The notes beneath the pieces were generated by a model. It did not search any database. It was not told the origin of the DNA and saw only the letters and a program-made list of their open reading frames with translations. The position numbers and the translations under genes were made by a program. From the NCBI GenBank assembly GCA_964466745.1, contig CAYXOX010000094.1, positions 1 to 11,904 on the forward strand: a DNA stretch of 11,904 bases. The letters are read 5' to 3'. This DNA is from CAYXOX01 sp964466745. GTDB taxonomy: Bacteria > Pseudomonadota > Alphaproteobacteria > Rhodobacterales > Rhodobacteraceae. Below are positions 1 to 6,572 of this stretch, piece by piece; the stretch's first letter is position 1, and every line of letters starts with the position of its first letter.

Positions 1-1
1 G

Positions 2-1021
2 CCCGACGTGCTCGACCCCGCGCTGCTGCGCCCCGGCCGGTTCGACCGGCAGGTGCAGGTGCCCAACCCCGACGTGAAGGGCCGCGAGAAGATCCTCGGC
101 GTCCATGCCCGCAAGGTGCCGCTGGGCCCGGACGTTGATCTGAGGATCATCGCCCGCGGCACGCCCGGTTTCTCCGGCGCCGATCTGGCCAACCTTGTGA
201 ACGAGGCGGCACTGATGGCGGCCCGCGTGGGCCGGCGGTTCGTGACGATGGAGGATTTCGAGAACGCCAAGGACAAGGTGATGATGGGTGCCGAGCGGCG
301 CTCCATGGTCATGACCGAGGACGAAAAGAAGCTCACTGCCTACCACGAGGCCGGGCACGCGATCGTGGGCCTCAACGTTCCGCAGCACGATCCGATCCAC
401 AAGGCGACGATCATTCCGCGCGGCCGCGCGCTCGGCCTCGTGCTGAGCCTGCCGGAGCGCGACCAGCTGAGCGTCACCTACACCAAGTACAAGTCGAAGA
501 TCGCCATGGCGATGGGCGGCAAGGTTGCCGAGGAGCTGGTGTTCGGCAAGGAGAACGTGACCTCGGGCGCGGCCTCGGACATCCAGCAGGTTTCCAAGAT
601 CGCCCGGGCGATGGTCACCCAGTTCGGCTTCTCCGAGCAGCTCGGCAACATCGATTATGCCAACGAGCAGCAGAGTTTCCTCGGAGCGTACCAGGGGCAG
701 TCGAACGTGAGCCCCGACACGCAGGAGAAGATCGACGAGGAGGTTCGCAAGATCGTGGACGAAGGCTACGAGACGGCGAAGCGCATCCTCACGGAGAAAC
801 GCGACGATCTCGAACGGCTCGCCCAGGGCCTTCTGGAATACGAGACGCTCACCGGATCCGAGATCACCAAAGTGATCGCGGGCGAAGCTCTCAAGCGGGG
901 CGACGACGATGCGGACACGCCCTCGCCGGGCGGGCCGGCCTCGATCACCGCGATCCCGAAAACCAAGAAGCCCAAGCCGCCGCGCGGCGGGGACATGGAA
1001 CCCGAGCCCGAGCCCACCTGA
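2..1021 (+). CDS. ftsH: ATP-dependent zinc metalloprotease FtsH, C-terminal part (5' truncated by window edge)
   Basis: FtsH is a membrane-anchored hexameric AAA+ protease that degrades misfolded membrane proteins and some short-lived regulators. The visible 339 residues are the C-terminal half of a family normally about 640 aa long; the reading frame is open through base 2, so the N-terminal membrane segments and Walker A/B lie outside. The fragment opens in the second region of homology with the arginine fingers (LLRPGRFDR), then the AAA+ helical lid (FSGADLANLVNEAAL). The peptidase domain carries the zinc motif HEAGH at bases 344-358 and the third-ligand region SGAASDIQQ (about bases 566-592). 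The last 30 or so residues form a Pro/Lys/Glu-rich, probably disordered tail. Stop TGA is at 1019-1021, followed 25 bp later by a hairpin terminator. Identification is secure; only the truncation limits it. Confidence 0.97.
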   Translation, partial: PDVLDPALLRPGRFDRQVQVPNPDVKGREKILGVHARKVPLGPDVDLRIIARGTPGFSGADLANLVNEAALMAARVGRRFVTMEDFENAKDKVMMGAERRSMVMTEDEKKLTAYHEAGHAIVGLNVPQHDPIHKATIIPRGRALGLVLSLPERDQLSVTYTKYKSKIAMAMGGKVAEELVFGKENVTSGAASDIQQVSKIARAMVTQFGFSEQLGNIDYANEQQSFLGAYQGQSNVSPDTQEKIDEEVRKIVDEGYETAKRILTEKRDDLERLAQGLLEYETLTGSEITKVIAGEALKRGDDDADTPSPGGPASITAIPKTKKPKPPRGGDMEPEPEPT

Positions 1022-1046
1022 GGCTCCGCCGGCCGAAAGAGGCAAG

Positions 1047-1080
1047 AAGGCCCTGCCATCGCGCAGGGCCTTCGCGTTTC
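1047..1080 (+). terminator. Rho-independent terminator of ftsH
   Basis: A perfect 10-bp inverted repeat, AAGGCCCTGC (1047-1056) and GCAGGGCCTT (1063-1072), encloses a 6-base loop. It starts 25 bp after the ftsH stop and is followed by a short T-containing stretch (CGCGTTTCG). The T tract is weak, as is common in GC-rich alphaproteobacteria, but stem strength and position make a terminator the best reading. Confidence 0.8.
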
Positions 1081-1208
1081 GTGCCATCGGCAGCGTTGCA
1101 CGGCTTGCTTCGCGCCGCACATGCGCGCCCAGCGCCGGGCGCCCCTTCGCGCTTGCGGTGCGCGTCCGCCGCGGGACATATGGGCCGAAACACCGAACGG
1201 ACGCAGCC

Positions 1209-1790
1209 ATGCCCGCCCTCGTGCCCACCGACCATACCGCCCGCGTCACCTTCATCGGCCGTGTGCCGAGCCGGGCTGCGAGCCTGCGCTCCGAGCCGCT
1301 CGAGGAGGTCGCGCTCACCTTCGCCGGGATCGCGGGAGAGGATCACGGCGGCCTGACCCGTGCCTCGTGCAGCCGTGTGAAATCCCAGCACCCCGTCGGC
1401 ACCGCGATCCGCAACGTGCGCCAGCTTTCGGTCGTCTCCGCCGAGGAGATGGCCCAGATCGCACGCGAGATCGGGCTCGATGCGCTCGATCCGGCGTGGC
1501 TCGGGGCCTCGCTGGTGCTCGAGGGCCTGCCCGACTTCACCCATGTGCCGCCCTCGTCGCGGCTGCAGGCGCCCTCCGGCGCCACGCTGGTGGTGGACAT
1601 GGAGAACCAGCCCTGCCACTGGCCGGGCAAGGAGATCGAGGCCGAGCACCCCGGCCACGGCGCCGCCTTCAAGCGCGCGGCCGAGGGGCGGCGCGGCGTG
1701 ACCGCATGGGTCGAGCGCGAGGGGCCGTTGCGCCTTGGCGATACACTGCGCCTTAGCGTGCCGGGCCAGCGCGCCTGGGCGCCGGGCTGA
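1209..1790 (+). CDS. MOSC domain-containing protein
   Basis: This 193-residue protein is a single MOSC (molybdenum cofactor sulfurase C-terminal) domain. MOSC proteins are thought to carry sulfur on a conserved cysteine for metal-sulfur cluster or molybdenum cofactor chemistry; stand-alone members such as YiiM reduce N-hydroxylated compounds. Supporting segments are GIAGEDHGG (about residues 40-48), RQLSVVSAEEM (71-81), LGASLVLEGLPDFTHVPPSSRL (98-119) and VVDMENQPCHWPG (128-140), in which Cys136 is the likely conserved MOSC cysteine. It is soluble with no signal peptide. ATG 1209 was chosen because the domain begins soon after it; in-frame sequence further upstream is low-complexity Arg/Pro and overlaps the ftsH terminator. 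No strong Shine-Dalgarno is visible. It sits alone between the ftsH terminator and the fhs promoter region. The physiological substrate cannot be told from sequence. Confidence 0.88.
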   Translation: MPALVPTDHTARVTFIGRVPSRAASLRSEPLEEVALTFAGIAGEDHGGLTRASCSRVKSQHPVGTAIRNVRQLSVVSAEEMAQIAREIGLDALDPAWLGASLVLEGLPDFTHVPPSSRLQAPSGATLVVDMENQPCHWPGKEIEAEHPGHGAAFKRAAEGRRGVTAWVEREGPLRLGDTLRLSVPGQRAWAPG

Positions 1791-1922
1791 GGCCGGCCAC
1801 AGGCCGTCTCCGGGTTTCCGATACGACGCTTGCCGCGCCGCGCAGGAACACCGCGGATGCGTCGCGTCGGCGCGCTGTGGCGAAATGCGCGCCCTCGGCC
1901 CTGTTGCCTCGGCGCGCCGCAG

Positions 1923-1928
1923 TATACT
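1923..1928 (+). promoter_or_regulatory. Candidate -10 element for the fhs operon
   Basis: TATACT at 1923-1928 is a 5/6 match to the sigma-70 -10 consensus and lies 36 bp before the fhs ATG in otherwise very GC-rich sequence, which would give a leader of about 30 nt. The -35 is unclear: TTGCCT (1904-1909) is only 13 bp away, too short for a standard spacer, and sequence at 16-18 bp is not a good match. The rest of the 1791-1964 gap holds only a weak 5-bp hairpin (CGGCC-ACA-GGCCG, 1794-1806) just after the MOSC gene. Confidence 0.4.
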
Positions 1929-1947
1929 CCAGCACACGAAGCGAATG

Positions 1948-1955
1948 AAGGGGAG
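1948..1955 (+). promoter_or_regulatory. Ribosome binding site deciding the fhs start
   Basis: AAGGGGAG at 1948-1955 stands 9 nt before ATG 1965. It selects this start over in-frame codons further upstream (from 1830), whose translation would be Arg-rich and unlike any Fhs N-terminus. Confidence 0.75.
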
Positions 1956-1964
1956 TGCCGCGCG

Positions 1965-3641
1965 ATGGCGTTCAAGTCCGATATCGAGATTGCCCGCGAG
2001 GCGCAAAAGCTGCCGATCGCCGAAATCGGCGCGCGCCTCGGCATCGGCGCGCAGGATCTTGCGCCCTACGGGCATGACAAGGCCAAGATCGCACAGGGCT
2101 TCATCGACGGGCTGTCAGACCGGGCCCACGGCAAGCTGATCCTCGTCACCGCGATCAACCCGACCCCCGCGGGCGAGGGGAAAACAACCACGACCGTCGG
2201 CCTTGGCGACGGCCTTGCCGCGCTCGGAAAGCGCGCCGCCATCTGCATCCGCGAGGCCTCGCTGGGCCCCTGTTTCGGGATGAAGGGCGGTGCGGCGGGC
2301 GGCGGCCGCGCCCAGGTGGTACCGATGGAGGACATGAACCTCCACTTCACGGGCGATTTCCACGCCATCACCAGCGCTCACAACCTGCTCGCGGCGCTGA
2401 TCGACAACCACGTCTACTGGGGCAACGATCTCGACATCGATATCCGGCGGGTCGCCTGGCGGCGCGTGCTCGACATGAACGACCGAGCTCTGAGGCAGAT
2501 CACCGCCTCGCTCGGCGGCGTCGCCAACGGCTTCCCGCGGGAAGCCGGCTTCGACATCACCGTGGCGTCCGAGGTGATGGCCTGCCTGTGCCTCGCCCGC
2601 GATCTCGACGATCTGCAGAGCCGGCTCGGCGACATCATCGTCGCCTATCGCCGCGACCGTTCGCCCGTGTTCGCGCGCGACCTGAAGGCCGACGGCGCGA
2701 TGACGGTGCTCCTCAAGGATGCCATGCAGCCCAATCTCGTCCAGACGCTCGAGAACACGCCGGCCTTCGTCCATGGCGGGCCCTTCGCCAACATCGCCCA
2801 TGGCTGCAACTCGGTGATCGCCACGCGCACGGCGCTCAAGCTCGCAGATTACGTGGTGACCGAGGCCGGCTTCGGAGCCGATCTGGGTGCCGAGAAGTTC
2901 TTCGACATCAAGTGCCGCCAGGCCGGGCTGGCGCCCGCCTGCGCGGTGATCGTGGCCACGGTGCGGGCGCTGAAGATGAACGGCGGCGTCGCCCGGGACG
3001 CGCTCGGCCGGGAAGACGTGGCCGCCGTTCGGGCCGGCAGCGCCAACCTCGCGCGCCACATCGAGAACGTGAAGGGCTTCGGCGTGCCGGTGGTGGTGGC
3101 CATCAACCACTTCGCGGGCGATTCGGAGGCCGAGGTCGCCGCGATCACCGAGGCGGCGGCCGCCGAAGGCGCCGAAGCGTTTCTCTGCAAGCACTGGGCC
3201 GAGGGTTCCGCCGGAATCGCTCCGCTCGCGCGCAGGGTGGCCGAGATCGCAGATGGCGATGCCGCGCAGTTCGCGCCGCTCTACCCCGACGCCATGACGC
3301 TGATGGACAAGATCGAGACGATCGCGAAGCGCATCTATCGTGCCGGTGAAGTGACAGCAGACCACAAGGTGCGCGCGCAGCTCGCCGATTGGGAGGCACA
3401 GGGCTACGGGCACCTTCCCGTCTGCATGGCCAAGACACAGTATTCGTTTTCCACCGATCCCGCGCTGCGCGGAGCGCCCACCGGCCATGTCGTGCCGATC
3501 CGCGAGGTCCGGCTCTCGGCCGGCGCCGGGTTCGTCGTTGCGATCTGCGGGGATATCATGACGATGCCCGGGCTGCCCCGGGTGCCCGCGGCGGAGACGA
3601 TCAGGCTCGACGCCGACGGGCGGATCGACGGGCTGTTCTGA
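1965..3641 (+). CDS. fhs: Formate-tetrahydrofolate ligase
   Basis: Fhs (formyl-THF synthetase) joins formate to tetrahydrofolate using ATP, giving 10-formyl-THF for purine and fMet synthesis or, with FolD, methylene-THF. The protein is 558 residues, the normal family length (about 556-560). Visible signatures are the P-loop TPAGEGKTT (67-75), the family motif REASLGPCFGMKGGAAGGG (about 96-114) and EDMNLHFTGD (122-131). The C-terminus retains a Fhs-typical segment (GFVVAICGDIMTMPGLPRVPA). It is cytosolic and, in the family, homotetrameric. Start ATG 1965 is set by AAGGGGAG 9 nt upstream and by the typical N-terminus (SDIEIAREAQ). It heads an apparent operon: the chorismate mutase gene begins 36 bp after the stop and folD overlaps that gene. 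Co-transcription with folD makes functional sense, because the two enzymes act in sequence on the C1 unit. Confidence 0.97.
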   Translation: MAFKSDIEIAREAQKLPIAEIGARLGIGAQDLAPYGHDKAKIAQGFIDGLSDRAHGKLILVTAINPTPAGEGKTTTTVGLGDGLAALGKRAAICIREASLGPCFGMKGGAAGGGRAQVVPMEDMNLHFTGDFHAITSAHNLLAALIDNHVYWGNDLDIDIRRVAWRRVLDMNDRALRQITASLGGVANGFPREAGFDITVASEVMACLCLARDLDDLQSRLGDIIVAYRRDRSPVFARDLKADGAMTVLLKDAMQPNLVQTLENTPAFVHGGPFANIAHGCNSVIATRTALKLADYVVTEAGFGADLGAEKFFDIKCRQAGLAPACAVIVATVRALKMNGGVARDALGREDVAAVRAGSANLARHIENVKGFGVPVVVAINHFAGDSEAEVAAITEAAAAEGAEAFLCKHWAEGSAGIAPLARRVAEIADGDAAQFAPLYPDAMTLMDKIETIAKRIYRAGEVTADHKVRAQLADWEAQGYGHLPVCMAKTQYSFSTDPALRGAPTGHVVPIREVRLSAGAGFVVAICGDIMTMPGLPRVPAAETIRLDADGRIDGLF

Positions 3642-3677
3642 GGCGCGCCCGGTTGCTGGCAAGAACGAGGAGAGGAC

Positions 3678-4004
3678 ATGCCCATGCCGTCTGACCCGAA
3701 GGCAGATCCGGCAGCCTGCGCTTCCATGGAGGAGTTGCGCGGCCTGATCGATGCGATCGACGCCGAGCTGGTGGCCCTGCTTGCGCGCCGGCAGGCCTGC
3801 ATCGATCGCGCGGTCGAGATCAAGCGCGGTGCCGGGCTCCCGGCAGCGATACCCGCGCGGGTCGAGGATGTCGTGTCCAAGGTGCGTGCCCATTCCGATG
3901 CGCAGGGGCTCGACGCCGATCTCGCCGAGGCGCTGTGGCGCGAGATGATCGCGCGGTTCATTCGCCGTGAGGCGGTCGCGCTGGGCGAGGACGAGGGCCG
4001 ATGA
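3678..4004 (+). CDS. Chorismate mutase, AroQ class (small monofunctional)
   Basis: A 108-residue all-helical protein matching the AroQ-type chorismate mutase fold, which converts chorismate to prephenate for Phe/Tyr synthesis. The first long helix has the hallmark MEELRGLIDAIDAELVALLARR pattern (17-38), placing Arg21, Arg37/38 and Lys49 where E. coli AroQ has Arg11, Arg28 and Lys39. Arg61 in PARVEDVV may correspond to Arg51, with Val62 at the place of Glu52. The third helix follows (GLDADLAEALWREMIARFIRRE, about 77-98). Length suits a stand-alone mutase without prephenate dehydratase/dehydrogenase or secretion signal. A strong SD, GAGGAGAGG (3667-3675), precedes ATG 3678. Its stop overlaps the folD start (ATGA, 4001-4004), so the two are probably translationally coupled. 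An isochorismate pyruvate-lyase activity is possible in this fold but not favoured by context. Confidence 0.88.
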   Translation: MPMPSDPKADPAACASMEELRGLIDAIDAELVALLARRQACIDRAVEIKRGAGLPAAIPARVEDVVSKVRAHSDAQGLDADLAEALWREMIARFIRREAVALGEDEGR

Positions 4005-4894
4005 CGGCACGGATCATCGACGGGAAGGCGGCGGCGGGCGCTCTGCGGGCACGGGTGGCGGCGGGGGTTGAGGCCCTGCGCGAGGCCACCGGGGTGCAGC
4101 CCGGCCTCGCGGTGGTGCTTGTCGGCGAAGACCCGGCGAGCCAGGTCTACGTTCGCTCCAAGGCGCGGCAGACGGTGGAGGCCGGCATGGCCTCTTTCGA
4201 GCACCGCCTGCCCGAAACGGCCAGCGAGGCCGAGGTGCTGGCGCTGGTGGCGCAACTCAATGGTGATCCTGCGGTTCACGGGGTGCTCGTGCAGCTTCCG
4301 CTTCCGGCGCAGATCGATGCCGGCCGGGTGATCGAGGCGATCGACCCTGCGAAGGACGTGGACGGGTTCCACCCGGTCAACGTCGGCCGCCTCGCCGCGG
4401 GCCATCCCGCCCTCGTGCCCTGCACGCCCCTCGGCTGTGCGATGCTTCTGCGCGCCGAACTGGGCGACATGGCCGGTGCCGAGGCCGTGGTGCTCGGCCG
4501 TTCGGGCATCGTTGGCAAACCCATGGCGCAGCTCTTGCTCGCGGAGAGCTGCACCGTCACCATCGCGCATTCGCGCACCCGCGACGTGCCGGCGGTGTGC
4601 CGAAGGGCGGATATCCTCGTGGCCGCCGTTGGCCGGCCCGAGATGGTACGCGCCGACTGGGTCAAGCCCGGTGCCACCGTGATCGACGTCGGCATCAACC
4701 GGATCGGGGCCGAAGGCGGAAAGACGCGGCTGGTGGGCGATGTGGCCTTCACCGAGGTCTCCGAAGTGGCCGCTGCGCTCACCCCCGTGCCCGGCGGGGT
4801 CGGGCCCATGACGATTGCCTGCCTTTTGCGCAACACGCTCGCGGCGGCATCTGCGGCGCTCGGCCGCCGCCTTCCGGGGGCACTCACGGATTGA
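4001..4894 (+). CDS. folD: Bifunctional methylene-THF dehydrogenase / methenyl-THF cyclohydrolase
   Basis: FolD catalyses NADP-dependent oxidation of 5,10-methylene-THF to methenyl-THF and its hydrolysis to 10-formyl-THF, reversibly, in the cytosol. The 297-residue product is slightly longer than E. coli FolD (288). Catalytic elements are intact and numbered as in E. coli: Tyr50 and Lys54 in YVRSK, Gln98 in VQLPLP, Asp121 in DVDGFHP. The Rossmann dinucleotide site is GRSGIVGKPMAQLL (166-179), and the C-terminal signature PVPGGVGPMT is at 262-271. Start ATG 4001 overlaps the chorismate mutase stop by 4 bases and has purine-rich GAGGACGAGGG just upstream inside that gene. It completes the fhs-aroQ-folD operon; no intrinsic terminator is visible before the LytTR gene 37 bp downstream, so read-through is possible. 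Confidence 0.97.
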   Translation: MTARIIDGKAAAGALRARVAAGVEALREATGVQPGLAVVLVGEDPASQVYVRSKARQTVEAGMASFEHRLPETASEAEVLALVAQLNGDPAVHGVLVQLPLPAQIDAGRVIEAIDPAKDVDGFHPVNVGRLAAGHPALVPCTPLGCAMLLRAELGDMAGAEAVVLGRSGIVGKPMAQLLLAESCTVTIAHSRTRDVPAVCRRADILVAAVGRPEMVRADWVKPGATVIDVGINRIGAEGGKTRLVGDVAFTEVSEVAAALTPVPGGVGPMTIACLLRNTLAAASAALGRRLPGALTD

Positions 4895-4901
4895 CCGGGC
4901 A

Positions 4902-4915
4902 TAACCTTCCGGTTA
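4902..4915 (+). promoter_or_regulatory. Short palindrome upstream of the LytTR gene (candidate operator)
   Basis: TAACC (4902-4906) and GGTTA (4911-4915) form a perfect 5-bp inverted repeat around TTCC, in the 37-bp gap between folD and the LytTR-domain gene; AACCT recurs at 4920-4924. It is relatively AT-rich against a GC-rich background. It could be an operator (perhaps for autoregulation) or a minor folD 3' hairpin. It does not clearly match the known LytTR box consensus. Confidence 0.25.
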
Positions 4916-4931
4916 CCTGAACCTCGCCAAT

Positions 4932-5729
4932 ATGGCTGCGAAAATAGGATTTGGTGTGCCGAAGAGAGTGGTCCGGCTGGCTATCGAAGATCTCGTCCGG
5001 TGGCGCACCGGCGGATTCTGGATCGCGGGGACTGCGGCGGGGAGCGTCATCGGCCCGTTCGGAACCTTCACCGCGATGAACGTTCTGGAACGCGTCTCGT
5101 TCTGGGGCACCGTCGTGGCCGCGTCGCTCGTGATCGCGAGCCTGGCACGGCCCATGGCGCGGCTCGTGCTGGGGCGGCGGGACGACTGGCAGGTGGATGT
5201 GGCCACGGCGTTTCTCGTGGCCACCGGTCTTACCCCGCTGGTGATCGTCGCGGTCGGCGAGGATCTTCCGGTCGCGCACACCGTTGCACGCTACCTTTAC
5301 ATCTTCGGGCTCGGGCTCTTCGTCTCCTCGATGGTCTCCGCCTTCCGTTGGGCCACCCGCCACAGGCGTCGGCCGGGGCCGGGGCAGGCGGCGGCCGGCG
5401 ATCCGGCGGCCGATCAGGCCGAGGTACCAAGGCTCGGGCGGCGCCTGCCCGAAGCGCGCCCCATCACACGCCTCGCCGCGCGGGATCACTACGTGCATGT
5501 CTACTCACACGATACGGCGGTCAAGCTGCGCATGCGCCTGTGCGATGCCATCGACGAGATGGAAGGGGTGGAGGGCCTCGCTGTCCACCGTTCGCACTGG
5601 GTCGCGCGCGATGCGATCGATGCCGTCGAGCGCGAAGGTGCCCGCGTGTTCGTGCGCGTGGTTTGCGGTGCGCGGGTGCCGGTCAGCCGCAACGGCCAGG
5701 ATACCCTCCGGGAGGCAGGGCTGCTCTGA
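4932..5729 (+). CDS. Membrane-bound LytTR DNA-binding domain transcriptional regulator
   Basis: The 265-residue protein has an N-terminal hydrophobic half with four predicted transmembrane helices (about 27-49, 57-75, 89-109, 118-138). A Pro/Gly/Ala-rich linker follows (about 141-165), then a C-terminal LytTR domain (about 175-262). LytTR features include LAARDHYVHVYS (181-192), LRMRLCDAIDEM (199-210), the conserved LAVHRSHWVARDAI (216-229), and the final VPVSRNGQDTLREAGL. LytTR domains bind direct-repeat DNA elements through beta-strands; members tethered to the membrane without a receiver domain are thought to sense membrane signals directly, but ligand and targets here are unknown. ATG 4932 has no good Shine-Dalgarno; in-frame GTG 4956 (AGGA at about 4948-4951) or GTG 4968 (GAAGAGA upstream) could be the true start, each removing only a few N-terminal residues. 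The gene converges on pdeM. Confidence 0.85.
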   Translation: MAAKIGFGVPKRVVRLAIEDLVRWRTGGFWIAGTAAGSVIGPFGTFTAMNVLERVSFWGTVVAASLVIASLARPMARLVLGRRDDWQVDVATAFLVATGLTPLVIVAVGEDLPVAHTVARYLYIFGLGLFVSSMVSAFRWATRHRRRPGPGQAAAGDPAADQAEVPRLGRRLPEARPITRLAARDHYVHVYSHDTAVKLRMRLCDAIDEMEGVEGLAVHRSHWVARDAIDAVEREGARVFVRVVCGARVPVSRNGQDTLREAGLL

Positions 5730-5853
5730 ACGCACGGGCCGGGGCCGGTTTCTCCGTGCCGCCCGCATCGTTCAGCCGCATGCGCCGGCATGAACTGGCC
5801 GGGATGCCCCCGCCAACTGCCACGCGCCGGATGAGCCGTGACGAGGACGCCAG

Positions 5854-6534
5854 CTAGCCTGTATGTCGCAACCGCGGCATCGGCACCGCGCAGGGGCGGG
5901 GCCCCAGCATCACCGCCTGCGCCTGCGCGCCCATCAACGAGGCCAACGGTTCGGCATCGCAGAACAACCCGCCGGTATAGGTGCCGTAGGCGGGCAGCAC
6001 CGCACGCGCCCGGTCGAACAGCATGCAGCGCCGCGCTATCGTGCGGGCCCGCGTGCGCAGCCGCGCCTTCGGGTGGTAGTGCCCGGAGATTTCGCCGGCC
6101 GCGCCGGGCTCGGCGATGTGGCGGAACACGAGCGCCCCGATGGGAAGCTCGTGCATCGGCCCCTCGCCGATATCGAGGTGGGCCGCGGGGTCGTGGTTGC
6201 CAGCGATCCAGATCCAGTCGCGCTCCGCCGCCAGCGCGGCCAGCGCCGCGCGCGTTTCGCCGTCGATGCCGGTTGCAGCGTCGTCGTCGTCGAAGCTGTC
6301 CCCGAGGCAGATCACGCGGGTCGCCCCCGTGGCGGCGATGTCTGCGGCCAGCCGGGCAAGGGTATCGCGCCCCTCGTAGGGCGGCAGCATCGCACCGCCC
6401 CGGCGGGCCATGCGCTCGCTCTTGCCGAGGTGCAGATCGGCGACGCACATCAGCCCCTCCGCGGGCCAGTGGAGCGCGCCCGACGGCAGCAGGCGGAGCG
6501 GTGCGCCGGAAAGGCTGAAGGGGTAGAAGTTCAT
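5854..6534 (-). CDS. pdeM: Ligase-associated DNA damage response endonuclease PdeM (metallophosphoesterase)
   Basis: The 226-residue protein belongs to the calcineurin-like metallophosphoesterases of the PdeM type, linked with the Lhr helicase in a bacterial DNA-repair module. The dinuclear metal motifs are all present: ADLHLGKS with Asp33/His35, CLGDSFDD with Asp79, AGNHD with Asn113/His114, and SGHYHPK with His152/His154. YGTYTGGLFC (183-192) is also typical of the subfamily. It is cytosolic. ATG 6534 begins the family-typical N-terminus (NFYPFSLSG); the frame is open further upstream inside lhr, but that translation has no homologous look. No strong SD is seen, and an out-of-frame ATG 11 nt upstream stops after four codons. 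The gene starts 38 bp after the lhr stop on the same strand, so the two very likely form one transcript with lhr first. Confidence 0.9.
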   Translation of the reverse strand: MNFYPFSLSGAPLRLLPSGALHWPAEGLMCVADLHLGKSERMARRGGAMLPPYEGRDTLARLAADIAATGATRVICLGDSFDDDDAATGIDGETRAALAALAAERDWIWIAGNHDPAAHLDIGEGPMHELPIGALVFRHIAEPGAAGEISGHYHPKARLRTRARTIARRCMLFDRARAVLPAYGTYTGGLFCDAEPLASLMGAQAQAVMLGPRPCAVPMPRLRHTG

Positions 6535-6572
6535 GCTCTGTTCATGGATCGGCGCGCGTGGCGTTGCAAGCC

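Noticed and set aside
1153..1182. Promoter for the MOSC gene from TTGCGG and CATATG
   Set aside because: Both hexamers match consensus at only three positions and the spacing is 18 bp; not distinguishable from chance.
945..2075. A 376-codon minus-strand frame across the MOSC gene and its flanks
   Set aside because: It runs antisense through the ftsH terminator and the MOSC gene and shows no recognisable protein.
2115..4010. A 631-codon open frame on the minus strand opposite fhs and the chorismate mutase gene
   Set aside because: It mirrors the codon structure of fhs in GC-rich DNA; its translation is His/Arg/Gly-rich with no recognisable domain, while the plus strand encodes a full-length Fhs.
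5732..5759. Inverted repeat GCACGG/CCGTGC between the LytTR gene and pdeM as a terminator
   Set aside because: Only 6 bp with a 16-nt loop and no T tract on either strand; too weak to call. The rest of the 5730-5853 gap shows nothing clear.
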